A stretch of DNA of 64,000 nucleotides from Saccharothrix luteola (GTDB taxonomy: Bacteria > Actinomycetota > Actinomycetes > Mycobacteriales > Pseudonocardiaceae), in assembly GCF_020859565.1 (NCBI RefSeq), contig NZ_JAJHUO010000037.1:1-64000 (forward strand), read 5' to 3'. A model generated the notes under the pieces. That model was not told the DNA's origin, did not search any database, and saw only the letters and a list, made by a program, of their open reading frames with translations. A program made the translations under genes and the position numbers. Below, in pieces: positions 44,746-53,198 of the stretch (its first letter is position 1; every line of letters begins with the position of its first letter).

Positions 44746-45183
44746 CGCCCTGCCGAGGTTGTCCAGCAGCTCGGTGGTGCCGCGCTCGCGGTACTCGACC
44801 CTGTCGTGGCCGTCGAGGAACGCGCCCGACTCGGTGTAGACGAGCCGCGTGCCGCCGCCCGAGGGGGTGAACTCCACCGTGGCGACGGACACCGAGATGC
44901 GCGTGTCCTCCATGTGCATCTCGTAGGTCGTGACGATCCGCTCGTCGGGCACGATGTCCTGGTAGCGGGCCGCGTAGTGGAAGACCTTGCCGCCCGGCTG
45001 CCCGCCGCTGACGCGCTCCTCGCCGCCGACGCGGAAGTCCTGCTCCAGCGGCTTGGCCACCCACTCGTCCGGGCCGACGAACCACCGCGACTTCGCCTCG
45101 GGGGTCGCCCAGGCGGCGAAGACCGCGGCGGGCGGCGCGTCGTAGTCGCGCTCCAGCGTGAACGTCGCGTGCTCCACGGTCAT
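44719..45183 (-). CDS. SRPBCC (AHSA1-like) domain protein
   Basis: 154 residues from ATG 45183, overlapping the ArsR stop (ATGA). FTLERDYDAPPAAVFAAWATPEAKSRWF, VGGEERVSGG and YESGAFLDG-type segments (YTESGAFLDGHD) identify the AHSA1/SRPBCC fold, a hydrophobic ligand pocket. ArsR-SRPBCC pairs often accompany DGPF/ECF42 clusters. Its last 27 bp overlap the sigma gene on the other strand. Confidence 0.9.
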   Translation of the reverse strand: MTVEHATFTLERDYDAPPAAVFAAWATPEAKSRWFVGPDEWVAKPLEQDFRVGGEERVSGGQPGGKVFHYAARYQDIVPDERIVTTYEMHMEDTRISVSVATVEFTPSGGGTRLVYTESGAFLDGHDRVEYRERGTTELLDNLGRALAGGGAVE

Positions 45184-45488
45184 GACTGCTCCTTCAGGTA
45201 GTCGTCGAGCCGGTCGAGCCGGCTCTCCCAGGTCGTGCGGCGCTCGGTGATCCACTGCTCGGCCTGGCGCAACGCGGACGGCACGACGTGGCAGGTCCGC
45301 ACCCGCCCGACCTTCTCGGTCCGCACCAGGCCGCTGGCCTCCAGCACTTGCAGGTGCTGGACCACCGCAGGGAGGGACATCTCCAACGGCTTCGCCAGCT
45401 CGCTGACCGACGCGGAGCCCAGGGTCAACCGCTCGACCATGGACCGCCGGCTCGGATCGGCGAGCGCGTGGAACACTTGGTTAAGCAC
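45180..45488 (-). CDS. ArsR-family transcriptional regulator
   Basis: 102 residues from GTG 45488. The winged helix VSELAKPLEMSLPAVVQHLQVLEASGLV is typical of ArsR, and no metal-binding cysteine cluster is present. The gene lacks a ribosome binding site. A palindrome starts two bases upstream, consistent with a leaderless, self-repressed transcript. Translationally coupled to the SRPBCC gene. Confidence 0.92.
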   Translation of the reverse strand: MLNQVFHALADPSRRSMVERLTLGSASVSELAKPLEMSLPAVVQHLQVLEASGLVRTEKVGRVRTCHVVPSALRQAEQWITERRTTWESRLDRLDDYLKEQS

Positions 45489-45489
45489 C

Positions 45490-45499
45490 TACTTAAGTA
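45490..45499. promoter_or_regulatory. TACTTAAGTA palindrome at the ArsR gene start
   Basis: A perfect 10-bp palindrome begins two bases upstream of the GTG start. A GGTTAAG half-site lies inside the first codons. It is the likely ArsR operator. Confidence 0.55.
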
Positions 45500-45643
45500 T
45501 CCGCGCCCCACCGCCGATGTCAACCTCTCGCGGCGCCGCCCTCGAAGCGCCCCGTCGGATGACCGTGCGGCCGGAAAAACCGCTCGGCCACCGGCGTGCC
45601 ACCCCGGTACCGTCCGGCGGACGTGATCGACGGAGAGGTGGCG

Positions 45644-46021
45644 GTGGTGCGGAAGAGCCCGCAGGAGAAGAAGCGGCTGAGCTACGCCAAGGACCGCCGC
45701 AACACCTACGGCGAGAACGACAAGAGCTCCCGCAGGAACATCCCCCTCAGCAAGCGGCTCGCCCACCGCGCCGACCGGCACCACGCCGACCAGGCGCTGC
45801 GCGCGGTGCTCGGGCGGGCCGACGAGGCGTCGGCCGACCACGCCGAGCAGGTCGCGCGCGACCGTCGGCCCGCGTGGTTCCGCAAGCACCCCGACGCGCC
45901 GCTGGGCGAGGTCGTCGCGGACCGGCTGCGGGAGCGCGTGCAGGCCGGCATGGACCAGCAGGAACGGGCCGAGGCCCGGTTGGCGCGCGTGCGGCGGCAC
46001 TACCGCCGGACCACGCCCTGA
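45644..46021 (+). CDS. Basic, highly charged hypothetical protein
   Basis: About 125 residues. GGAGAGG at 45632-45638 supports GTG 45644 or 45647, and an earlier GTG (45623) is also in frame. The sequence is rich in Arg, Lys, His and Asp (SPQEKKRLSYAKDRRNTYGE, SRRNIPLSKRLAHRADRHH), with no hydrophobic segment and probably mainly helical. I do not recognise it. It might bind nucleic acid. It converges on the next gene with 4 bp between stops. Confidence 0.6.
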   Translation: MVRKSPQEKKRLSYAKDRRNTYGENDKSSRRNIPLSKRLAHRADRHHADQALRAVLGRADEASADHAEQVARDRRPAWFRKHPDAPLGEVVADRLRERVQAGMDQQERAEARLARVRRHYRRTTP

Positions 46022-46025
46022 CCGG

Positions 46026-47084
46026 TCACGGCCACGTGCCGTCCTCGGTGAACCGGGTCAGCGCGGCCGTCGGCCCGGTCAGGTCCCAGCCCCGGGCGGC
46101 CACCCAGCCGTCGTCGTAGTACGTGTCGGCGTACGGCAGGCCGGAATCACCCAGCACCATCACCACCGCGCCGCTCCCACCGCGCGCCCGCATCCCCGCC
46201 ACCAGGTGGAACGCGCCGACCAGGCACGCGCCCGCCGACGGACCCGCGACCAACCCGGCCACCGCGCGGAGGTGGCGGGTCGCGGCCACGCTGACCGCGT
46301 CCCGCACCGGGATCACCAGGTCCACCACCTCGCCGTCGAACGGCGGCTCGACCCGCGGCCGCCCGATCCCCTCGATCCTCGACGGCAGGCCGGTCGCGTA
46401 GTCGGCGCAGTCGGTGGTCCAGCCGGGGAAGTACGCGGAGTTCTCCGGGTCCACCACGGCCAGCCTGGTCGGGTGGCCGTGCCGGCGCAGGTGGCGGCCG
46501 ATCGCGCGCGACGTCGCACCCGTGCCCACGCCCGTCACGACCCACGCGGGCGCGGGGCGGCCGAGCCGGTCCAGGTCGCGCAGCACCTCGGCGGCCAGGT
46601 TCCACCCGTCGTCGCGGTCCACCGCGCCGCCCAGGGCGGCCAGGTGGTCGAGGTGGTGGCCGCCGGTCTCCTCGGCCAACCGCGCGGCCCGTTCGTAGAC
46701 CGCCAACGGCGGGTCGAACGGCAGCCAACGCCCACCGTGCGCCTCGATGCGGTCGAGCTTGGCCCTGCCGGTCCGCCTCGGCACCACGGTGGTGAACGGC
46801 AGGCCGAGCATCCGCGCGAAGTACGCCGTGGCCACGGCCAGGTTGCCGCTGGTGGCCTCGACCAGCGGAGTGCCCTCGGCGACCAGGCCGCGCCGCAGGG
46901 CGTCCAGCAGCAGGGCACGCGCGAACCCGTGCTTCAGGCTGCCGGTGGGGCGCAGCGACTCGTCCTTGACGAACAGCTCGACCGAACCGTCCCCAGGCAA
47001 GGGGAAGCGCCGCAACGGCGTCGGCTCCTCGTCCGCACGGGAGGCCTCCAGCGACGCGATCGCGGCCCGGGCCCACTCCGTCAC
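46026..47084 (-). CDS. PLP-dependent cysteine synthase/desulfhydrase-fold enzyme (Cds1-like)
   Basis: 352 residues from GTG 47084, chosen because VTEWARAAIASLEA matches the N-terminus of the mycobacterial Rv3684/Cds1 group. Upstream in-frame starts (47132) would add unconserved residues. The PLP lysine is in RPTGSLKHGFA, the phosphate-binding loop is GVGTGATSRAI, and EATSGNLA binds the substrate carboxylate. Relatives release sulfide from cysteine. It is monocistronic. Confidence 0.85.
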   Translation of the reverse strand: MTEWARAAIASLEASRADEEPTPLRRFPLPGDGSVELFVKDESLRPTGSLKHGFARALLLDALRRGLVAEGTPLVEATSGNLAVATAYFARMLGLPFTTVVPRRTGRAKLDRIEAHGGRWLPFDPPLAVYERAARLAEETGGHHLDHLAALGGAVDRDDGWNLAAEVLRDLDRLGRPAPAWVVTGVGTGATSRAIGRHLRRHGHPTRLAVVDPENSAYFPGWTTDCADYATGLPSRIEGIGRPRVEPPFDGEVVDLVIPVRDAVSVAATRHLRAVAGLVAGPSAGACLVGAFHLVAGMRARGGSGAVVMVLGDSGLPYADTYYDDGWVAARGWDLTGPTAALTRFTEDGTWP

Positions 47085-47239
47085 GGCTTCGATGCTACCG
47101 AGGAGGCGGCGGACGACCACGGCGGCAACCATCGCCGGTCGCACGGGTGGCCGGAACCTGTCAGCGCGCCCCGACGGGCCCGGGACCTGACCCACACTCC
47201 GTTCGAACGCCCCAGCAGCCGCACGGGAACGAGGGCCGA

Positions 47240-47596
47240 ATGAACCCGGTCGACCACGAACGCCTCGCCGACGAGGTGAAGACGATCCAGCGCGAGCTGG
47301 CCGAGGTCCGGGCGACCGCCGAGTCCGACGACGGCCTCGTCACCGCCGTCGTCGGCGGTCGCGGCGAGGTGATCGAGCTGGGCCTGGACCCGCGGATCTA
47401 CCGGACCGCCGACTCCGCCGCCCTGGCGACGACCATCACCGCCACCATCCACCGCGCGGTGGCACGCGCCCAAGCCGAGGTCTTCACGCTGGTGCGCCGG
47501 TTCCTGCCGGCCGACGCCACCCCGAAGACGGCCGACCTCGACTTCGACCCCTTCCTGACCTCCCTCGACCGCGCCGCCGAACGGGGCGCCCGATGA
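47240..47596 (+). CDS. YbaB/EbfC-family protein
   Basis: 118 residues from ATG 47240 (GAGGG upstream). VDHERLADEVKTIQRELAEVRATAES, DDGLVTAVVGGRGEVIELGLDPRIYR and the helical tail fit the YbaB/EbfC fold. In Pseudonocardiales such genes often sit with small WXG100-like and helical genes of type VII secretion systems. Its stop overlaps the next start. Confidence 0.85.
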   Translation: MNPVDHERLADEVKTIQRELAEVRATAESDDGLVTAVVGGRGEVIELGLDPRIYRTADSAALATTITATIHRAVARAQAEVFTLVRRFLPADATPKTADLDFDPFLTSLDRAAERGAR

Positions 47597-47892
47597 GCGG
47601 CGTCGAGCTCTCGCCCGAGGCCGCCCTCTTCGAGCTGAACGGGATCGACGTCGAGGGCAAGCTCGCCACCGACGCCTGGCGCGGCCACCGCGCCACGATC
47701 GACGCGGGCGAGGCGGGCATCGGCGCCGGTCCGCTGGCCGACGCGTTCCGCTCGGTCTACGTGCCGGAGCCCGTGAAGCAGGGCGCCGACCGCGCGTTGG
47801 CCGCCGTGCCCGCGGTCGTCAAGGCGGGTCAGGACGGTGTGGCCGACTACGTGGCCGCCGACCAGCGCGCCGCCGCGGGTTTCCCGCGCTGA
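47593..47892 (+). CDS. Small helical protein of a type VII-secretion-like cluster
   Basis: 99 residues from ATG 47593 (ATGA overlap). No signal peptide and no WXG motif. The central and C-terminal parts (PLADAFRSVYVPEPVKQGADRALAAVPAVVKAGQDGVADYVAAD in pieces) look like ESX-1 secretion-associated EspC/DUF2580-type helices. The assignment rests on size, helix pattern and neighbours. Confidence 0.6.
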   Translation: MSGVELSPEAALFELNGIDVEGKLATDAWRGHRATIDAGEAGIGAGPLADAFRSVYVPEPVKQGADRALAAVPAVVKAGQDGVADYVAADQRAAAGFPR

Positions 47893-47907
47893 TCGGGAGG
47901 ACTCTGC

Positions 47908-48954
47908 ATGCCCATCGGGGAACCGACCAGCGCCCTGGGCCTGTGGCCGGCGGTCAAGGCGATCACCGGCTGGCCGGAGACCGACGAGACCGCGGCGGTC
48001 GACCTGTTCTTCGGCTGGCGGGACGCCGCCGCGGCCGTCCACGCGCTCAGGTCCACCAACGTGAGCGGGCTCGCCGGCGCTTGGCCGGACCCGGCGGGTC
48101 AGGCGTTGCTGGGCAAGCTGGGCGAGGTGTTCGCCGCGCTCGGCGCGGTCGAGCAGGACATGAACGAGCTCGCCGGGCGGGCCGGGCGGTTCGCGCTGGA
48201 GGTCGAGGGGGTCAAGAACTACATCCGCGACGCCGTCCACCTCAACCTCGTCAACTTCGGCATGGCCGCCGCGCTGCCCCCGGTCATCGGACGCCGCATC
48301 CAGGAGCAGATCGTCGCCGACCTGGCATCCGCCATCGCCGCGGAGATCACCGCCTCCGCCGAGCGGATCAAGGCGCCGGGGCCGATCGACCACCGGCAGA
48401 TCATCGAGCAGTTGGCCGCGGCACGAGGCCTCGGCGAGCACGCCCTGCACCTCGTCCAGGACAACGCGAACACGATCAGCGCGCTGGCCGACGTCAGCGG
48501 CGACGCGAGCACCGGCCTCAGCGTCGCGAGCGACGCGGCGCTGCTGGCAGGTCCGGCGGGCGCCATCCCGAAAGCGGGGCTCGAAGCCGTGTCGACCGCG
48601 CTGGGCTGGGGCGCCCTGATGGGCCACACGCTCGCCTACCTGGGCGGGGCGAACGTGCCGCCGGAGACGTTCCTGCTCGACGTGGTGGGACTGGCTTCCC
48701 CGCTCGGCACCCCGGTCCTGCTCGCCCACCTCGGCGTCGACGCGGCCGAGTACGTCAGTGGCCAACCGACGTCCACCATCGTCGACGACTACCACAAGTA
48801 CTGGCGGCCGACCGGCGAGGCGGTCAGCGGCATCGACCCGCTGCTGGGGTCCTACAACCCGGTGCTGAACGCCTCGGCGGCGGGCGGAGAGCTCGACGCG
48901 GACCGACGGCCGGAACTGCTGGAGGAGCGGGCCCGGTCGCGAGGTGACGGCTGA
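47908..48954 (+). CDS. WXG100-like helical protein with hydrophobic C-terminal half
   Basis: 348 residues from ATG 47908 (GGGAGGA upstream). The N-terminal 150 residues are helical with heptad-like features (LGEVFAALGAVEQDMNELAGRAGRFALEVEG), as in proteins exported by type VII systems. The region 190-280 is Ala/Gly-rich and hydrophobic. No toxin domain is attached, unlike polymorphic toxins with the same N-terminal plan. It is the third gene of the small cluster. Confidence 0.62.
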   Translation: MPIGEPTSALGLWPAVKAITGWPETDETAAVDLFFGWRDAAAAVHALRSTNVSGLAGAWPDPAGQALLGKLGEVFAALGAVEQDMNELAGRAGRFALEVEGVKNYIRDAVHLNLVNFGMAAALPPVIGRRIQEQIVADLASAIAAEITASAERIKAPGPIDHRQIIEQLAAARGLGEHALHLVQDNANTISALADVSGDASTGLSVASDAALLAGPAGAIPKAGLEAVSTALGWGALMGHTLAYLGGANVPPETFLLDVVGLASPLGTPVLLAHLGVDAAEYVSGQPTSTIVDDYHKYWRPTGEAVSGIDPLLGSYNPVLNASAAGGELDADRRPELLEERARSRGDG

Positions 48955-49051
48955 CCGCACCGCCGACGCGACGGGGAAACGGCTCGGGCGCACGCAGGTC
49001 CCGCCGGTACCGTTCGGCCCGAACCGGCTGGGAGGAGGCGATGGTGCGCAG

Positions 49052-49582
49052 GTGCCCTCAGGAGACGAGACCCACTTCCAGCGGATCGACCGGAACTACG
49101 GGGAGATCCTCCAGGAGATGCGGGTCGCGCAGACCGGTGTCCAGCTGCTGCTGGCGTTCCTGCTCACGTTGGCGTTCACGCCGAGGTTCGGCAGCCTCAA
49201 CACCTTCCAGCTCGACGTCTACGTGCTGAGCCTCGTGCTCGGCGCGACCTCGACCGCGCTGCTGATCGCGCCCGCGCCGTTCCACCGCCTGGTGTTCCGC
49301 CGCCGGCTCAAGACGCAGCTCGTGCGCACGTCGAGCCACCTCCTGCTGGCGGGGCTGGTGCTGCTCAAGCTCGCGCTCGCCGCCGCGCTGCTGCTGATCC
49401 TCGACGTGGTCCTCGGCCGGTGGCCGGCCGTGTGGATCACCGCGGGCATCGTCGCCTGGTTCAGCTTCTGGTGGTACCTGCTGCCGTTGCGCTACCGACT
49501 AGCCCGACGCACCCAGGTGCCGGATGCCCTCGCGGGCGATGTCGGTGCGCGACCGCACCCCGAGCTTCGCGAGCACGTGTGA
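49052..49582 (+). CDS. DUF6328-family membrane protein
   Basis: About 176 residues from GTG 49052 (GGGAGGAGG 12 bases upstream). A longer frame from GTG 48944 is possible but would add an unconserved leader. DETHFQRIDRNYGEILQEMRVAQTGVQ precedes four transmembrane helices ending at WWYLLPLRYRLARR, the DUF6328 pattern. The function is unknown. The last 84 bp overlap the convergent LuxR-type gene. Confidence 0.8.
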   Translation: MPSGDETHFQRIDRNYGEILQEMRVAQTGVQLLLAFLLTLAFTPRFGSLNTFQLDVYVLSLVLGATSTALLIAPAPFHRLVFRRRLKTQLVRTSSHLLLAGLVLLKLALAAALLLILDVVLGRWPAVWITAGIVAWFSFWWYLLPLRYRLARRTQVPDALAGDVGARPHPELREHV

Positions 49583-52180
49583 CACGTGCGTGGCCACCGT
49601 GCGGCCGGAGAGGAACAGCCGTTCCCCGATCTGCCGGTTCGACAAGCCGGACACGACCAGCTCGGTGACCTTCAGCTCCATCGGCGTGAGGCTCTCCCAC
49701 CCGTGCGTGGCCCGCCGGTGCTTGGCGTGCGGGCCGCGCCGGATGCCGTGCTCGCGCAACCGGGCCAGCAGCCGGGTCGAGTCCCACTCCGCGCCCAGCT
49801 CCGCGTGCACGTCCACGGCGTGGCTCAACGCCGCCCGCGCCGACGTCCGGTCGCCCGCCGCCGCGAACAGCTCCGCCGCCGCCGACAGCGCCTTGGCCCG
49901 GAACAGCGGCCGGCCCGCCACCCGGTACTCCTCGGCCGCGTGCAGCAGCCCGACCGGGTCGGCGGACACCAGCGCCCGGCAGTAGGCGGCGGACGCCCGG
50001 CGGTGCGGCACGGCCGGTTCCGCGGTCGGCGGCTCGGCGGCCAGCGACTCGGCGTGCGCGACCGCGGCGGAGGCGTCCTCGCCCAACTCGACGGCCAGCC
50101 GCACGAAGTCCGGCAGCAGGTCCTCCGCGCCGTGCCACCCGGTCAGCACCGACCACGCCTCGCCCACCCGGCCCGCCTGCTCCAGCGACAGGCTCACGGC
50201 CAGCGCCAACGGCCCGATCACGTGCCCTTCCAGTCCGGTGCCCGCCGCGTCGAGGTGCCGCCGCGCCCCCGCCGCGTCACCGCGGTGCAGGTGGATCAAC
50301 GCCGCCACGCCGTGGTCGCACCGCGACACCATCGGGTGCTTCAGGTCGTCGGCCAGCAGGTCCACGTCGACCAGCGCCTCGTCCCACCGGCCCGCGTCCA
50401 GCAACAGCTGGCCCAGCGCGCTCTGCGCCTGCCCGAGCCGCACGAGGTTGCCGACCTGGTCGGCCGCGTGCCGGACCACCTGCGCGGACGCGATCGCCTC
50501 CGCGCCCCGGTCCAGCTCGCCCAACGTCACGGCCTGGTTGATCTGCAGCAGCAGCCGCAGGTCCGACGTCGCAGGCTCGCCCATGGCCACCGCCAGCGCC
50601 CGGTCGAACAGCGGCAGCGCCTCGGTCATCCGGCCGCGTGCCATCGCGACGATCGTGCGCACGTGCAGCGCCCAACTCGTGGCCCACCGGTCGCCGCCGA
50701 CCAGCGCGGCCTGCGCGAGCCGTTCGGCGTCGTCCAGCCGGCCGATGTCCCAGTGCGCGCGGGCGGCCAGCACGAGCAGCCGCGTCCGGTCCGACGGCGT
50801 GACGTCCGGCGCCGCGAGCGCGCGCTCCACCTCCAGCAACGTCTCCGCCGAACGCCCGGTCATGCTGCGGCACTGCGCCAACGTCCAGTGCAGGTCGACG
50901 AGCGTCCCGTGCTCCAGCCCGGCCAGCGCGACGGCTTCCGCGCCGTGGTGGTCGCCCAACCGGAACCGCGCCTCGGCCAGGTGCGCCAGCAGCACGCCGC
51001 GCCGGCCGCCGGTGTTCGGCGCGACCACGACCCGGCTGAACAGGTCCACGGCGGCCTCGGGCGCGTGCGCGACGAGCATCGAGCCGTGCCGGACCAGCCA
51101 GTCCGCCACCCAGTCGGGCAGCCGGTCGTCGGCGGCGAGCAGCTGCCGGGTCACCCGGTCCACGCCCGCGCCGGTGTCGGCCAACGCCCGGGCCGCCTCG
51201 GTGTGCCACGCGCCCCGGGCCGCCTCGGGCACCTCGTCGTACAGCGCGGTGCGCACCAGCGGGTGCCGGAACGACAGGCCGGCCGTGCCGTCCACCAGCA
51301 CGCCCGCCACGGTCGCCTCCTGCAACGCGGGCAGCAACTCCACCACGCGCACGCCGAGCACGGCGGCCAGGTCGGCGACCGGGAAGTCGACGCCGAGCAG
51401 CGCGGCGGCCACGAGCACCCGCCGCACGTCCGCGCCGAGGAACCCGATCCGGTCCGCGATGGCGGCCGACAGCGACGGCGGCACGCCTGCGTCCACCAGC
51501 CGGGCCGTGCCCGTGGCGTCGACCTGGATCGCGGACCCGCGCACCAGCGCCTCGACCAGTTCGACCAGGTAGAGCGGGTTGCCGCCGGCGTCCTCGGCCA
51601 GCCGCGCCAACGCCTCGTCGGGCGTGCCGCCGACCAGTCGGCCGGTCACCTCCACCACGTCGGCCGGCGCGAGGCGCGGCAGCGGCAGCCGGGTCACGCC
51701 CTTGCGCAGCGCGGCCACGTCGTCGCGGCGCGGCAACGGCCGCAGCACGCCGATCAGCAGCAGCGGCAGTTGCGGCACGAGGCCCGCCAGCCGCCGCCAC
51801 ACCGCGATGCTCGCCTCGTCCGCCCACTGCAAGTCGTCCAGCACCAGCACCACGGGGCCGATCGCGCACAGGTCGTCCACGCGTGCCAGCAGGCGTTCGG
51901 CGGTGACCGCGGCGCTCTCCGACCGGGCCACGGCGAGCGCGTCCAGCAGGGGTAACAGCGGCAGCGCGCGGCCGAGCTCGTCGCCCGCGCCCCGGCACAC
52001 CCGGAAGCCGCGGGCCGCCGCGACCTCGCACGCCGCGCGGACCAGCGCCGTCTTGCCGATGCCCGCCTCGCCCTCGACGAGCAGCGCGGTGCCCCGCCCC
52101 TGGGCCAGGTCGTCCACCAGCGCCGAGAGGCGGCCGAGTTCGCGCTCGCGGCCGGCGAGACGCAGGGTGACGGCACGCAC
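49499..52180 (-). CDS. LAL-type LuxR regulator (large ATP-binding)
   Basis: 893 residues. The Walker A GEAGIGKT (about 38-45) and Walker B VVLVLDDLQWAD form an AAA/STAND ATPase, a long TPR-like helical region follows, and the C-terminal LuxR helix-turn-helix is SLTPMELKVTELVVSGLSNRQIG (in parts) with AKLGVRSRTDIAREG. Such regulators activate antibiotic or catabolic operons in response to an unknown ligand. It diverges from the small-peptide/PepSY gene group. Confidence 0.93.
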   Translation of the reverse strand: MRAVTLRLAGRERELGRLSALVDDLAQGRGTALLVEGEAGIGKTALVRAACEVAAARGFRVCRGAGDELGRALPLLPLLDALAVARSESAAVTAERLLARVDDLCAIGPVVLVLDDLQWADEASIAVWRRLAGLVPQLPLLLIGVLRPLPRRDDVAALRKGVTRLPLPRLAPADVVEVTGRLVGGTPDEALARLAEDAGGNPLYLVELVEALVRGSAIQVDATGTARLVDAGVPPSLSAAIADRIGFLGADVRRVLVAAALLGVDFPVADLAAVLGVRVVELLPALQEATVAGVLVDGTAGLSFRHPLVRTALYDEVPEAARGAWHTEAARALADTGAGVDRVTRQLLAADDRLPDWVADWLVRHGSMLVAHAPEAAVDLFSRVVVAPNTGGRRGVLLAHLAEARFRLGDHHGAEAVALAGLEHGTLVDLHWTLAQCRSMTGRSAETLLEVERALAAPDVTPSDRTRLLVLAARAHWDIGRLDDAERLAQAALVGGDRWATSWALHVRTIVAMARGRMTEALPLFDRALAVAMGEPATSDLRLLLQINQAVTLGELDRGAEAIASAQVVRHAADQVGNLVRLGQAQSALGQLLLDAGRWDEALVDVDLLADDLKHPMVSRCDHGVAALIHLHRGDAAGARRHLDAAGTGLEGHVIGPLALAVSLSLEQAGRVGEAWSVLTGWHGAEDLLPDFVRLAVELGEDASAAVAHAESLAAEPPTAEPAVPHRRASAAYCRALVSADPVGLLHAAEEYRVAGRPLFRAKALSAAAELFAAAGDRTSARAALSHAVDVHAELGAEWDSTRLLARLREHGIRRGPHAKHRRATHGWESLTPMELKVTELVVSGLSNRQIGERLFLSGRTVATHVSHVLAKLGVRSRTDIAREGIRHLGASG

Positions 52181-52349
52181 ACCGTGAGAATACGGCGCTA
52201 ACGACAGGTTAACAAGATGTTACATTGCGTGGCTATTAACCTGATTGTCAACTGGTTAGCCGTTTGTTCACACCGATTCCGCTCCGCGTCCCTCCGACTG
52301 CTGCCACGGTAATCGCCGGAATTCCCCGTCCCCGTCGACTGGAGAACGC

Positions 52350-52451
52350 ATGCGAATCGCCCGAGTGCTCATCGCCGCCCTGCTGGTCGCCGTCTTCACG
52401 ACCGCCGCGGATCTCTCCACCAGCCCGTTCGGCGGAATGCCCTACAACTGA
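52350..52451 (+). CDS. 33-residue secreted peptide
   Basis: ATG 52350 with GGAG five bases upstream. The product has a basic start (MRIARV), a hydrophobic signal-like core (LIAALLVAVFTTAA) and a short hydrophilic end (DLSTSPFGGMPYN). If cleaved after TAA it yields a peptide of about 13 residues. It lies in a 426-bp gap between the divergent LAL regulator and a membrane-protein gene, and the rest of that gap is AT-richer promoter-like sequence. Function is unknown. A signal or regulator peptide is a guess. Confidence 0.55.
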   Translation: MRIARVLIAALLVAVFTTAADLSTSPFGGMPYN

Positions 52452-52606
52452 CCGGCGATATTCCACCCGAATGGGGAACATTCCACACGACCGGTGCGGA
52501 TGACGACGAATAGGGGTCGTCCGGACAACGGAGTCCGGCGAGCCCGTCGTCGTGCCGGACATCAGTTCTTCTTCCGCCCTGGACGAGGCCACTACGCTGC
52601 GGAAGC

Positions 52607-53125
52607 GTGGCACCGGCCCCGACCCGAGGCGCCGCGCGCGTGGTGCGCTGCGGCGCGGTCGGGCTGTCCACCGGGCTGCTGGCCGTGCTCGCCCACGCGA
52701 GCGGCGGCCACCTGCCGTCCCTGCCGCACGTGCTGGTGTTCGCCCTGGCCATCGCGTGGACGTGCGTGCCGCTGACCGACCGGCAACTCGGGTTCACCGA
52801 ACTCCTCGGCCTGGTCGGCGTGGTGCAGGTGGCGGCGCACGTGTTCCTGGCCGTGCTCTCGCGGCACCCGCGCGAGGTGCTCCCGTCGCCGTCGATGCTG
52901 CTGGCCCACCTCGTCGCCACCGGGATCGTCGTCGCGGCACTGGCGGGCTTCGAGCAGGCCGTGTTCCGGCTGGCCGCCGCCATCGCGGCCGTGCTGCCGC
53001 GCAGGCTGGGCGCGCCGCCCGCGTTCGCGCCGCTGCGCATCCCGATCGCCGCGCACCCGCAGCAGCCCCTGTCCGAGGTGCTGCGCCGCCGCACGGTGCC
53101 CCGTCGCGGCCCGCCCCGCTCCTAG
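52607..53125 (+). CDS. Four-helix membrane protein
   Basis: 172 residues from GTG 52607. Four hydrophobic helices (VGLSTGLLAVLAHA, HVLVFALAIAWTCV, LLGLVGVVQVAAHVFLAVL, LLAHLVATGIVVAALAGF) and a basic Pro/Arg-rich tail. I do not recognise the family. It precedes the PepSY gene by 73 bp on the same strand and may belong to the same metal- or redox-related unit. Confidence 0.72.
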   Translation: MAPAPTRGAARVVRCGAVGLSTGLLAVLAHASGGHLPSLPHVLVFALAIAWTCVPLTDRQLGFTELLGLVGVVQVAAHVFLAVLSRHPREVLPSPSMLLAHLVATGIVVAALAGFEQAVFRLAAAIAAVLPRRLGAPPAFAPLRIPIAAHPQQPLSEVLRRRTVPRRGPPRS

Positions 53126-53198
53126 GTATCCGCACCTCCCCACCACCGTCCCGCCTCGCGGGACCGGTGGCATTCCCCGATACCCAGGAGTTCCCGCC

